A stretch of 64,000 nt of DNA from Spongiivirga sp046524175 (GTDB lineage Bacteria; Bacteroidota; Bacteroidia; Flavobacteriales; Flavobacteriaceae): positions 124,001 to 188,000 of the forward strand of contig NZ_JBEFZF010000005.1 in assembly GCF_046524175.1 (NCBI RefSeq). The letters run 5' to 3'. The notes under the pieces were generated by a model that saw only the letters and a list, made by a program, of their open reading frames with translations, ran no database searches and was not told the DNA's origin. Within the stretch, counting starts at the first letter, position 1; each line of letters starts with the position of its first letter. Positions 43,319 through 52,800 of this stretch are shown one piece after another. The position numbers and the translations under genes were made by a program.

Positions 43319-44068
43319 ATGAAAAAACTAGAAAATCGCGTAGCAGTAATCACAGGAGCAAATAGCGGAATTGGCTTAGCAACTGCAAAGTCTTATTTAA
43401 AAGAAGGTGCAAAAGTTGTTTTAGCCGGTAGACGTCAAGAAGCACTAGACGAAGTTTCAAAAGAACTAGATGGTGATTTTATCACCGTTAGAGCAGATGT
43501 TGCCAGTATAGAAGACAACAAAAACCTTATTAAGGAAACTGTTGATGCCTATGGAAAAATTGACATCCTATTTTTAAACGCAGGAATTGCCCCTCCAACA
43601 CCTACAACCGATGTTAGTGAAGAGCACTACAACGAACTTTTCAATATCAATGTTAAAGGTCCTGTTTTTGCAGTAAAAGAAGCATTACCTCATTTAAATG
43701 ATGGTGGTAGCATTCTATTTACCAACTCGGTTGTTACTCAAAAAGGATTTGATGGTTTGGGTATTTACTCCGCCACCAAAGGAGCACTAAGAGCATACCA
43801 AAGGGTGCTAACTTCTGAGTTAAAACCAAGAAAAATTCGCGTTAACTCAATTGCGCCAGGTCCGATTGAAACTCCTATTTATGGCAAAATGGGAATCCCT
43901 GAAGAAACGCTGAACGAAATGGGTAGCAACTTTGCACAAATGGTTCCCTTAGGTAGATTTGGCACCTCAGAAGAAGTTGCTAACGCCGCATTGTTCTTAG
44001 CATCAGATGATGCTTCCTATATTAACGGAGTTGAACTAGAAGTAGATGGTGGATTAAGCCAGATCTAA
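43319..44068 (+). CDS. Short-chain dehydrogenase/reductase
   Basis: A 249-residue classical SDR. The nucleotide-binding TGANSGIG is at 12-19, NAG at 87-89, and the catalytic S137, Y150 and K154 are in SVVTQKGFDGLGIYSATKG. R38-R39 after the second strand favour NADP. The C-terminal INGVELEVDGG is typical. The substrate is unknown. It follows tetR by 49 bp and is probably its target. Confidence 0.92.
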   Translation: MKKLENRVAVITGANSGIGLATAKSYLKEGAKVVLAGRRQEALDEVSKELDGDFITVRADVASIEDNKNLIKETVDAYGKIDILFLNAGIAPPTPTTDVSEEHYNELFNINVKGPVFAVKEALPHLNDGGSILFTNSVVTQKGFDGLGIYSATKGALRAYQRVLTSELKPRKIRVNSIAPGPIETPIYGKMGIPEETLNEMGSNFAQMVPLGRFGTSEEVANAALFLASDDASYINGVELEVDGGLSQI

Positions 44069-44086
44069 TATGGATGTAGTTACATC

Positions 44087-44122
44087 AAACGCGATTTACT
44101 TTAGGGTAGGTCGCGTTTTTTA
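44087..44122 (+). terminator. Terminator after the SDR gene
   Basis: The stem AAACGCGA/TCGCGTTT (44087-44094 with 44111-44118) has a 16-nt loop and a T-run. It lies 18 bp after the SDR stop and touches the stop codon of the convergent hypothetical gene; it may serve both. Confidence 0.8.
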
Positions 44123-44482
44123 TTGAGATGAACTATAAACCGATTTAAACCATACCTTTTGCCACTCCCTTTTTAAGATTAAGAAAATAACCTGCTTTGA
44201 GATTTCGATAGTATCCGTAGTATCAAGATTCTTAACTGCTTGTTCAGGTACATCAACAATATATAACAAGTTTAAATAATCAGCGAATTTTTCCTGAATT
44301 AACTGATATACAATTTCTTGTAACTCGGCTATTAACTGATCTGGTTTAATCGTTTTTGGAAAAGATACATCAACAGCAGCATAATTGAAATCTTTGTTAA
44401 GTTGATCAATAAGATGACTATACAACTTTTTAGAAGTAACATCTTGTAATAACTCGGAAGTATCAGTATACAATGTGATCAT
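44120..44482 (-). CDS. Conserved hypothetical protein with ECF-type promoter
   Basis: A 120-residue, probably cytoplasmic mixed alpha/beta protein (LLQDVTSKKLYSHLIDQLNKDFNYA, IAELQEIVYQLIQEKF, ISKQVIFLILKREWQKVWF). I recognise no domain. It has no signal peptide. A full-consensus ECF promoter lies upstream at 44,504-44,531, so it is probably induced by an envelope-stress sigma factor. Confidence 0.75.
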   Translation of the reverse strand: MITLYTDTSELLQDVTSKKLYSHLIDQLNKDFNYAAVDVSFPKTIKPDQLIAELQEIVYQLIQEKFADYLNLLYIVDVPEQAVKNLDTTDTIEISKQVIFLILKREWQKVWFKSVYSSSQ

Positions 44483-44503
44483 GGGGTAAAATAATCTACC
44501 ATA

Positions 44504-44531
44504 TAGACGTTGGCATTAACAGATTGTTACA
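44504..44531 (-). promoter_or_regulatory. Consensus ECF sigma promoter
   Basis: On the minus strand TGTAAC (44526-44531), a 16-bp spacer and CGTCTA (44504-44509) match the Bacteroidota ECF consensus exactly. It lies 21 bp before the start of the hypothetical gene. Confidence 0.7.
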
Positions 44532-44585
44532 CTATGTTAACCAACATACTATGTATATTTATAAGGTCAAAAATATTCTTCATAA

Positions 44586-45404
44586 ATGAAACGTCATCTG
44601 ATCTTTATCATGTTCAGTGTATTTTTTTTACCCAGTACTACGGTAAGTGCATGTTCTATCGTGTATTATATAGATAAGATTTCGGGAAAAATATATGTAG
44701 CAAATAACGAAGATTACTGGTTAGATACTGATGCCTACATTCAGATTGAACCACAATCTAAAAACAAACTAGCAAGGCTATGGTATGGATGGGATGATTT
44801 TGCCCAAGGCGGTGTCAATTCTGCTGGACTATTTTTCGATGGTGCTGTTACACCCAAATTAAACGACTCAAAGAAATACAAGAAAATAAAAGGCAATTTA
44901 GGCGATCATATTCTGGCGCATTGCAAAACAGTTAATGACGCCCTAGCGCTGTTACAAAAAGAAAAAATCGCTCTGGGTAATGCGCATATGGTGTTGGGTG
45001 ACGCAACTGGTAATGCCGTTGTAGTTGAATGGATCAATGGAGAAAGAAAACTCATACACATAAAGGATGGATATCTAATCGCTACCAACTTTTTATTGTC
45101 TGATCCTGAAAAAGGAAACTACCCATGCTATCGCTACAAATCGATTGAACAGCGTATTCAAAAACTTAAATCTCAAGATACCACAGCGGATATGCGTTCA
45201 TTTGGAAATGTAGTGGGCGGAGCGGTACAATTACCCCAACAAGATTCGAACGGTAAGTCCGGAGGTACCCTATACACAAGCTTTATCAACATTACTGATA
45301 TGGAATTTGGCTTAATCTACAAACTAGATAATAACAAGATCACACGCTTCAACTTAAAAGAGGAGTTTGAAAAGGGAAAAAGAAGAGTGATTCCTTTAAA
45401 ATAG
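44586..45404 (+). CDS. Exported Ntn-type linear amide C-N hydrolase
   Basis: A 272-residue protein. The predicted signal peptide (residues 1-22, ending VSA) is followed directly by C23 in ACSIVYY, so signal cleavage itself would expose the catalytic N-terminal cysteine. The adjoining IYVANNEDYWLD, GVNSAGLFFDG and ATNFLL segments match the choloylglycine-hydrolase / 6-aminopenicillanic-acid acyltransferase superfamily. Such enzymes cut linear amides such as bile-salt conjugates or acyl-homoserine lactones; which one is unknown. Confidence 0.8.
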   Translation: MKRHLIFIMFSVFFLPSTTVSACSIVYYIDKISGKIYVANNEDYWLDTDAYIQIEPQSKNKLARLWYGWDDFAQGGVNSAGLFFDGAVTPKLNDSKKYKKIKGNLGDHILAHCKTVNDALALLQKEKIALGNAHMVLGDATGNAVVVEWINGERKLIHIKDGYLIATNFLLSDPEKGNYPCYRYKSIEQRIQKLKSQDTTADMRSFGNVVGGAVQLPQQDSNGKSGGTLYTSFINITDMEFGLIYKLDNNKITRFNLKEEFEKGKRRVIPLK

Positions 45405-45641
45405 CAAAGTCTTCGACATCAAAAAATATTCTTATAAACTTTATGAGCTAACTGTTTTTATTGTGTAAACTATAGTTGTTAACAAGTACAGAACATAATT
45501 GCTATTCAATTAACATAATATTATAAAGTTTTTTACTACATTAGAAGTCCTCTAACAATATGAAAACATACGAAGTCAATTGGTTTTTTTGACTCGATAA
45601 GCCTTACAACCAGTTTTTGTATTAACTAAACAAACTAAACT
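45405..45641. other. AT-rich intergenic region before the fibre/RHS operon
   Basis: This 237-bp stretch separates the Ntn hydrolase gene from the toxin locus. It must hold the operon promoter, but I see no clear TTTG / TAnnTTTG pair and no operator symmetry. A 10-codon ORF at 45560-45592 is too short to support. Confidence 0.4.
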
Positions 45642-46901
45642 TTGAAACAGATTACCCTGGCACTGCTATGCGTATGTTTTACGTATTCCGCATATTCGCA
45701 AGCTGTTTATAACGGATCAGATAAACATAGATTTACAACGAACTATGGCTATATAGATGTTGGCCCTTTTAATACTTCATATGCACATCTGTATACAGAC
45801 CGTCCAAGATTTATTGTAAACAAACCTTTTTGGGTAATTGGAGGTGGCCTAAGTTCATATAGTGCTTCCAATTTGTATCTGCAGACAAATGGAACCAATA
45901 GAATGATTATTTTAAATAGTAATGGCAATGTAGGTATTGGCACCACAAACCCTGCTCAAAAATTAGAGGTAAAAGGAAAGATATACTTGAATTCGGGTCC
46001 TGATGATGATGGTATTTATTGGGCAAGACATAATATGACCATGGGAACAATCCCAGGAAGTTATAATCATAATGTTGTAATGTTGAAACCAGGTGGTTCA
46101 TCAAATGGAATGTTACATTCTCAGCTGAATATGTATATAGCTAATTCTGAAACCAGTCATGAGAATAAGGTAAGAATTCACACATCGGGGGCTTCCTTTC
46201 TTAATGGAGGTAATGTAGGTATAGGGACTACGAACCCTATTTCAAAGCTACAGGTTAACGGAGATTTTTATTTATATAGTAATGAGTCGTATAACACTGG
46301 TTGGGGTAAAACTCATTTTTACTGGAGACGACATTCACTAATTATGGGTACACCGGTTGGCACATACGCTCATAACAAAATTGAATTAAAACCAGGTGGC
46401 TCTAACTCAGGTGAATTAATTTCAACAATTAGTTTAAATCAAGCTCTCGGTGAAAACAACCATGAAGAGCGGGTTCAAATTACCTCAAGTAAAACGCATG
46501 CCACCTATTTTAACGCAGGCAACGTAGGCATAGGCACAACTACCCCCGACTCTAAACTCACTGTAAAAGGCAAAATACATACTCAAGAGGTTAAAGTAGA
46601 CTTAGCAGGGGCTGTAGCACCCGACTATGTTTTTTATAAAGACTACAATTTAAAGTCCCTTGAAGAAGTACAAAACTATATCACTAAAGAAGGGCACTTA
46701 CCGAATATTCCATCTGCCAAACAAATGGAAGAAGATGGGATTAACCTAAAGGAAATGAATTTGAAGTTGTTGGAGAAGGTGGAAGAGCTGACCCTGTACA
46801 CTCTTGAACAAGAAAAGAAAATAAAAGAACTACAAACAACAAATAAAAAAGTACTTGAATTAGAAAAAAAGCTAGAACAAGTTCTTAAACGTAAAAATTA
46901 A
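45642..46901 (+). CDS. Fibre-like exported protein 1 with GNVGIGTT repeats
   Basis: A 419-residue protein starting at TTG (45642), which directly begins the signal peptide (MKQITLALLCVCFTYSAYSQ); no ATG is available nearby. The signature GNVGIGTTNP recurs at about residues 95, 190 and 294, marking two ~95-residue beta-rich units of related sequence. A conserved C-terminal module follows (DYNLKSLEEVQNYITKEGHLPNIPSAKQ) and ends in a coiled coil. These features are those of phage-tail-fibre-like trimeric proteins of Bacteroidota, and it may form surface fibres. First gene of the RHS locus. Confidence 0.8.
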   Translation: MKQITLALLCVCFTYSAYSQAVYNGSDKHRFTTNYGYIDVGPFNTSYAHLYTDRPRFIVNKPFWVIGGGLSSYSASNLYLQTNGTNRMIILNSNGNVGIGTTNPAQKLEVKGKIYLNSGPDDDGIYWARHNMTMGTIPGSYNHNVVMLKPGGSSNGMLHSQLNMYIANSETSHENKVRIHTSGASFLNGGNVGIGTTNPISKLQVNGDFYLYSNESYNTGWGKTHFYWRRHSLIMGTPVGTYAHNKIELKPGGSNSGELISTISLNQALGENNHEERVQITSSKTHATYFNAGNVGIGTTTPDSKLTVKGKIHTQEVKVDLAGAVAPDYVFYKDYNLKSLEEVQNYITKEGHLPNIPSAKQMEEDGINLKEMNLKLLEKVEELTLYTLEQEKKIKELQTTNKKVLELEKKLEQVLKRKN

Positions 46902-46904
46902 TTA

Positions 46905-48107
46905 ATGATGAAAACTCTTTTATACCTCTTATTAACATGTTGTTCCATACAAATTACTTTGGCTCAATGGACAACACCAAATAGCAACGAAGTATCTACC
47001 ACCAGAGAAGTTATTGCGCCTGTTTTTAGATTAAGTAATGAGATAAGGATTCCTAATACCTTCAGTCCAACGGACCCAACTATTGGTACATTGGATAATA
47101 CGGGATACGGAATTAATATAGATAAAACTAATGGAATCGGATTTGCATTCAATGGTTCACATAAAGTCTTTTTTAAAACAAACGGAAGCATTACTACAAA
47201 AGGCACTACCCCAAGTATTCATATTGAAGGATCAGGAACCGGTAATTATCAAGGCGCCACATTAATGCTCTCAGCAAAAGGAGCAACAACCAGTAACAAG
47301 CATATATCAACGTGGTTAATGACGCATAGGGGAACTGACGGTACTGCTTCGTTTGAAGTGCAACGAAGAGGAAATTCTAGCGAATATAACGGCTCAGCTT
47401 TGTTGTATAAAGATGGCTATGGTTGGAAATTTGGAGTCGCTTCAAACCCCACTGCAGAATTAACAAATGCCATGACTATAAAAAACACAGGCAAAGTGGG
47501 AATTGGTACGACAAGTCCATTGACTAATCTTCATGTCTCAACTGGCACTTCAGGTGACGCCATTTTTAGACTGGAAGCGGATACCGATAATGATAATGAA
47601 TCTGACAATCCCTTAATTCAGTTAAGACAAGATGGTGGTGCATTAGGAATTAATATGGGATTTTCCGAAGAAAATTTCGGAGGTAACATCTTCGGTATAG
47701 GAACCCGATATACCAACAATGAAACTTGGAATACATTTACTATTAATACTCAAAATGGGAATGTGGGTATTGGTACTAAAACTCCAGGAGCATATAAACT
47801 AGCAGTAAACGGCAAAATTCATTCTAAAGAAGTAAAGGTTGATTTATCAGGCTGGTCAGACTTCGTATTCGAAAAAGACTACAAGCTCCCTACCCTAACG
47901 GACGTTGAAAACCACATTCAAGAAAAAGGGCATTTACAAGATATCCCTAGTGCTAAAGAAGTAGCTGAAAATGGGATTTTCCTTGGGGAAATGGATGCGA
48001 AATTATTGCAGAAGATTGAGGAGCTGATGTTGTACACGATTCAGCAGCAGAAAGAAATAGAACAGCTTAAAAATCAAGTAAAAAAATTAAAGAAGAATAA
48101 AAAATGA
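46905..48107 (+). CDS. Fibre-like exported protein 2
   Basis: A 400-residue paralog beginning 3 bp after fibre protein 1. It has a signal peptide (about 20 residues ending TLAQ), GKVGIGTTSP at about residue 196 and NGNVGIGTKTPG at about 284, and the shared C-terminal module (DYKLPTLTDVENHIQEKGHLQDIPSAKEV) with a terminal coiled coil. Its 3' end is nearly identical in DNA to that of fibre protein 3 (47,949-48,045 against 49,151-49,247), a sign of recent duplication or gene conversion. Confidence 0.8.
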   Translation: MMKTLLYLLLTCCSIQITLAQWTTPNSNEVSTTREVIAPVFRLSNEIRIPNTFSPTDPTIGTLDNTGYGINIDKTNGIGFAFNGSHKVFFKTNGSITTKGTTPSIHIEGSGTGNYQGATLMLSAKGATTSNKHISTWLMTHRGTDGTASFEVQRRGNSSEYNGSALLYKDGYGWKFGVASNPTAELTNAMTIKNTGKVGIGTTSPLTNLHVSTGTSGDAIFRLEADTDNDNESDNPLIQLRQDGGALGINMGFSEENFGGNIFGIGTRYTNNETWNTFTINTQNGNVGIGTKTPGAYKLAVNGKIHSKEVKVDLSGWSDFVFEKDYKLPTLTDVENHIQEKGHLQDIPSAKEVAENGIFLGEMDAKLLQKIEELMLYTIQQQKEIEQLKNQVKKLKKNKK

Positions 48108-49360
48108 GGTATTTAGTAATTAGTCTTTCATTATTGATGTCGGGAGTTTTAACAGCCCAAAACCCGTCTGTCTATACCGCCGAAAAATCGGATAATTCAT
48201 CTGCATCCCTGAATGTTAAAAATAACCAAGGTGTCTGGCACTTAAGTGGCCCTAGATCATCTGAAAATGGTAATAATTTTTCTATTTTTTGGCATGATGG
48301 AAGCTATTATAGAAGATATATGTCAATTATTGACAACGGTAATATTGGTTTGGGTACATCTTCCCCACAAGCCAAATTACACATCTATAACGGATCATCG
48401 TACGGAAACACACATCCATTCGCAGATTTGACCGTCGAGGATGATTACAGAGGAATGATAAACATTCTTACTAGAAATAATGATGTTGGTTATTATGGCT
48501 TTTCAGATCAGGATGACGATTTTGTAGGTGGAATACAATACGAACACGCTTCCGATAGAATGAAATTTAGGGTAAATAATCATGATAGTGATATGGTCAT
48601 TAACTCTAACGGAGTTGTAGGTATCGGCACCACAAGTCCAACCCATGTATTAGATGTCATAAACCAATCCTTTGGTCCGGAAGCTTTATTAAGACTTCGA
48701 GTTCAAGATGCGCCTCAGGACTACTTTTCAATAACCAATTCAACCGGTTCAACAGGTCAGTTTATTCCAAGAGTTGCAGGCCATAGAATCTCTGATAATC
48801 GCTATTCTGTTCAGTTCATGGGGACTACTTTGGAGTCGAATGACAATGGTGGCAATGCTTTGGTCAACTTTGATGCTAGAAGAACAAACGGCCCTATTCA
48901 GAACAGACCACTTTTCTTATGGACCAATTATACAACCAAGATGATGACCATGCTGGCTAATGGTAACCTTGGTATCGGCACCACTAATCCCGGCACCTAC
49001 AAACTCGCAGTTAATGGTAAAATTCGTGCCAAAGAGATAAAGGTAGAAACCGGATGGGCAGACTTCGTGTTTGAAAAAGATTACCACCTCCCTACCCTAT
49101 CTGAGGTTGAAAGTCACATTCAGGAAAAAGGCCATTTAAAGGACATTCCAAGTGCTAAAGAAGTAGCTGAGAATGGGATTTTCCTTGGGGAAATGGATGC
49201 GAAATTGTTACAGAAAATTGAAGAGTTGATGTTGTATACAATAGCCCAAGAAAAACAATTAAAGGCACAACAAACTGAAAACAAACAATTAAAGGACAAA
49301 AACCAAGAGCTAGAAGCTCGACTTGCTAAGCTTGAAAAAATACTGCTACCTAAAAACTAA
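48104..49360 (+). CDS. Fibre-like exported protein 3
   Basis: A 418-residue paralog overlapping the previous gene by 4 bp. It has a signal peptide (ending LTAQ), repeats NGNIGLGTSSP (about 77), NGVVGIGTTSP (about 168) and NGNLGIGTTNPG (about 286), and the common C-terminal module (DYHLPTLSEVESHIQEKGHLKDIPSAKEV) with the longest coiled coil of the three. The middle parts of the three proteins differ, consistent with variable receptor-binding segments on a common trimer base. Confidence 0.8.
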   Translation: MRYLVISLSLLMSGVLTAQNPSVYTAEKSDNSSASLNVKNNQGVWHLSGPRSSENGNNFSIFWHDGSYYRRYMSIIDNGNIGLGTSSPQAKLHIYNGSSYGNTHPFADLTVEDDYRGMINILTRNNDVGYYGFSDQDDDFVGGIQYEHASDRMKFRVNNHDSDMVINSNGVVGIGTTSPTHVLDVINQSFGPEALLRLRVQDAPQDYFSITNSTGSTGQFIPRVAGHRISDNRYSVQFMGTTLESNDNGGNALVNFDARRTNGPIQNRPLFLWTNYTTKMMTMLANGNLGIGTTNPGTYKLAVNGKIRAKEIKVETGWADFVFEKDYHLPTLSEVESHIQEKGHLKDIPSAKEVAENGIFLGEMDAKLLQKIEELMLYTIAQEKQLKAQQTENKQLKDKNQELEARLAKLEKILLPKN

Positions 49361-49366
49361 ACGAAC

Positions 49367-49846
49367 ATGAAACAACTAACCTTAATAATCGCATTGCTGA
49401 CTGCTTTTACTGCAGCTGGGCAATCACAATATAAAATAGCATTTAGTTATGATGCAGCAGGCAATCAAATACTGCGTGATCGTGTTTGTATTAACTGTAA
49501 TTCAACCTCCAAAGCTCCTGTAAAAACGGATTCTCTAGATGTGGATATTCCTACTGAAGCAGTTACAGAGCTTGAAGAAGAACTTGGCCAGAAAAAAGAC
49601 TATGAAATTATCGCATATCCAAACCCGGTAACGGATATTTTAAAGGTAGAATGGGATTTATCTAAAAATGCTGTCAATCAGCTAGTAATATTCGCACCCA
49701 ATGGCAGGCAGCTAAAAATCAGGAATGTGTCAAATAGAAACCAATCAATAGACCTTGATTTTAGTAAATACCCCCTAGGGATGTATATCGTGGTTGCCAT
49801 ATATACTGACGGATCAAGACAATCATTTCAAGTTTTAAAGAAATAA
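49367..49846 (+). CDS. T9SS-sorted small protein with an RHS-like YD motif
   Basis: A 159-residue protein with a signal peptide (ending TAAGQ), a short IAFSYDAAGNQILRD segment that copies the YD-repeat signature of RHS proteins, a Cys pair (VCINC), and a C-terminal type IX secretion sorting domain starting YPNPVTDILKVEW and ending GMYIVVAIYTDGSRQSFQVLKK. It is the only protein of the locus with that sorting signal, so it may link the fibre and RHS proteins to the type IX pathway. It starts 6 bp after fibre gene 3 and 5 bp before the RHS gene. Confidence 0.8.
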   Translation: MKQLTLIIALLTAFTAAGQSQYKIAFSYDAAGNQILRDRVCINCNSTSKAPVKTDSLDVDIPTEAVTELEEELGQKKDYEIIAYPNPVTDILKVEWDLSKNAVNQLVIFAPNGRQLKIRNVSNRNQSIDLDFSKYPLGMYIVVAIYTDGSRQSFQVLKK

Positions 49847-49851
49847 CACCT

Positions 49852-52800
49852 ATGAAAAAAATAATTCTTCTTACGATTACGGTGCTATTTCATGTTGTAG
49901 CACTTTCTCAAAAATCCTCAGTTTCAAAGCAAATTGAAGGTAAAGTAATATCTAATAACACATATAAACTAGAAGACACCTCAAAAGCAAGTAAAAAACA
50001 AACGGTTAATTTGTCCTCAAGAGGAGGCGGAACCGTAAATGGGGGAACAGAGGGAATGGTATCTGTGACTCCCTCTGGCGCATTGACTTACAATATTCCT
50101 ATCGATATTCCTGTCGGAATTCAAGGGGTTGAGCCTAATATTTCGCTCAACTATAACTCCCAAGCTGGTAATGGTCTGGCGGGATGGGGTTGGGACATTG
50201 CAGGTTTATCAGTAATCACAAGAATACCCTCAACTAAATTTCATGATAACGAAATTGACCCTGTTGATTTTGATTTGATGGACCGATTTTCACTTGATGG
50301 TCAACGACTTATTTTGAAAACAGGTTCTTATGGAGGAAATGGTGCTGTGTATCAAACAGAAAACTATTCTAACATAAAAATTATTTCATACGGCACAAAC
50401 ACCATTTCAGGTGTAACAGGTCCTAAGTATTTCAAGGTAATCTACCCAAGTGGATCTATCGCAATGTATGGGTATAATGATGATTCAAGAAGCCATATGG
50501 ATTATGCTATCTCCTATTTTGAAAACCCGCAAGGAATCAAGATAAATTATGTGTATGAATCTTCTAATAATAAAATAAGAATCAATTCAATCAGCTACGG
50601 AAGTAGAAACTCTTCAGGTGGCATCAACCAAATAAACTTTAATTATGCAACACGATTGCAACCTACACAAGCATATATTAATGGGGTAAAATTTATTGGT
50701 GATAGACGATTAACAGCCATAAATGTTCTAAGCAATCAAATCGGATATCGAAATTATACATTGTCATATGGAACTACTAATTTATCCTATGATAAGCTAA
50801 CTTACCTTACAGAGCGATCAGGAGATAATACACAACAACGCAATTCAATTTCCTTTGGTTACGGGTTACAAGAAAGTGAAATCACCGAAGTGGTAAAAGA
50901 ATATAACCAACTATCGGTAGAAAATTTGGAACAACGCAATGCCAACGTCGTAACCACCGATATTTCTGGTGATGGTAAAATGGACTTTATCGTTTACCCC
51001 ACATTCGGACCCGATAACAAAAAGAAATTTTGGTATTTTGAAAGCGATAACAATCTTGCAGGAACCAACCCAGCTACCGAAGTCAATACAGGATCATTCA
51101 TTGACATATTACCAGTAAACGCTTTAAATCATCAAGGTAAAATGCTAGCTTCTCAAGGGGTTGCCGTCGTTCAAAAAAATGGCAATACACAGGTTAGATT
51201 CAAGGTATTTTCTCAGGGTGCCCCTTCTTCAGGATCAAACATAGGTGAATGGTATAGTAAAACATGGGATATTCCCACATACACTACTCAAAGCGATTGT
51301 GATCTTCCTGCATATGAAAATCCTACCGATCAAAAATATATTTCCGGAGATTTTGATGGTGACGGCCTTTCAGATGTAATTGCAATAACATATCCTTATT
51401 CATACCAAAATTGCGTAGAAGAGGATTTAGCCCCTGGCGAAACTTGCGGTGGCAATGGTGGTGGAAACCCAGCAGCCAGAGGTGAAAACAAAACGCAAAC
51501 AACTCAAAATAGTTCCGGCAACTACTGTTGTGAATGTAGTACAATTAACAAATCAAACTCAGCAGTAAATCTAATCAAGTTAGACCGCAGATTAAGCAGT
51601 AATTATGCTTCTTCAATTGGAAATTTGTCAACTGGTATTAGCTATTCTGACAGAATAGTAGTATTAGATGCCAATGGTGATGGAAAATCTGACATTCTAC
51701 AATTTAAAGACGGATTTGTAAACGTTTATTCATTAAACCAAAACAATTCTAGCATACGTTTATTGTGGAGAACCATTGATTCAAAAATTGACAGAGACTT
51801 CCCTATCATGCCGGGCGATTATAATGGCGATGGCAAGGCTGATTTTATGGTGCCTCATGGTAACAATAACAAAAACTTCTCATTATTCTTTTCCTCAGGC
51901 ACCGGTTTTGTAAAGTTTGATAAACTACAGCCATTTGAATATAAAAATACAGATTACAATGGAAGTGGAACTTTATACGGATATAGCCTAATACCCGTTG
52001 ATATTAACGCTGACGGAAAGACAGATATTATAAGTTATAACACAACTACCTATAACGGCAATTCTAACGGTATACAAAAAATAGTGCTTTATAAAAATAA
52101 GGGCGTAACTATAGTAGATTCGAACCCTGTTTTTGTGGCAGGCGGAAGCAGAGAAATTACGGGTAATACAAAACATTTCCCAATACCAATATTTTTGACC
52201 TCAAATAAGCAAAATGCAAACCTAGAGTTTGCTTCTATAAGCAATAAATGGGTTACCTCCTTTGGCTTTACTGAAGATCATCGTAAACATATCTCTTTAG
52301 AGCGAATCGTTAATAATGGAATAGAAACCACTATTGAATATAACCAAATTAATAAATATGCTGACAGTAATAACAACAATGATCCGCATCCATTTTATAT
52401 AGAAAGTTATAGCCAGAACTACCCTTTTGTGAATGTAAACATTGCACCATCTTTTAGGGTGGTTAATAGGGTTACAGAAAAAACGCAATCGTCAACCGAT
52501 AGGATTACACGATATAAAGATTTTAAGTATGAAGGTGCAGTTTCTAATACAGAAGGTTTGGGTTTTATCGGTTTTGAAGTTCTCAAACAAACTAATTGGT
52601 ATGGTGATGGTGTAGGCACCTTATGGAGCATGTCAAAACATGAACCATCTTATCGCGGGGCGGTCATGCAACAGTGGGTGGCGACGTCACCACAATCCAT
52701 TCCGGGTACTTACATCAGTAAAACCGACTATGTGTATGACACCAAACTCATTGCCAATCCCGGTTCACCATCTGCCCCTGATTACCAAGCGACTATTAAC

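Noticed and set aside
45560..45592. Ten-codon leader ORF before the fibre operon
   Set aside because: Too short, no attenuator-type hairpin pair after it; a chance ATG is the simpler view.
51323..51544. Minus-strand ORF inside the RHS gene
   Set aside because: Shadow of a Gly/Cys/Asn-rich coding stretch; His/Leu-rich translation with no family pattern and no room for expression.
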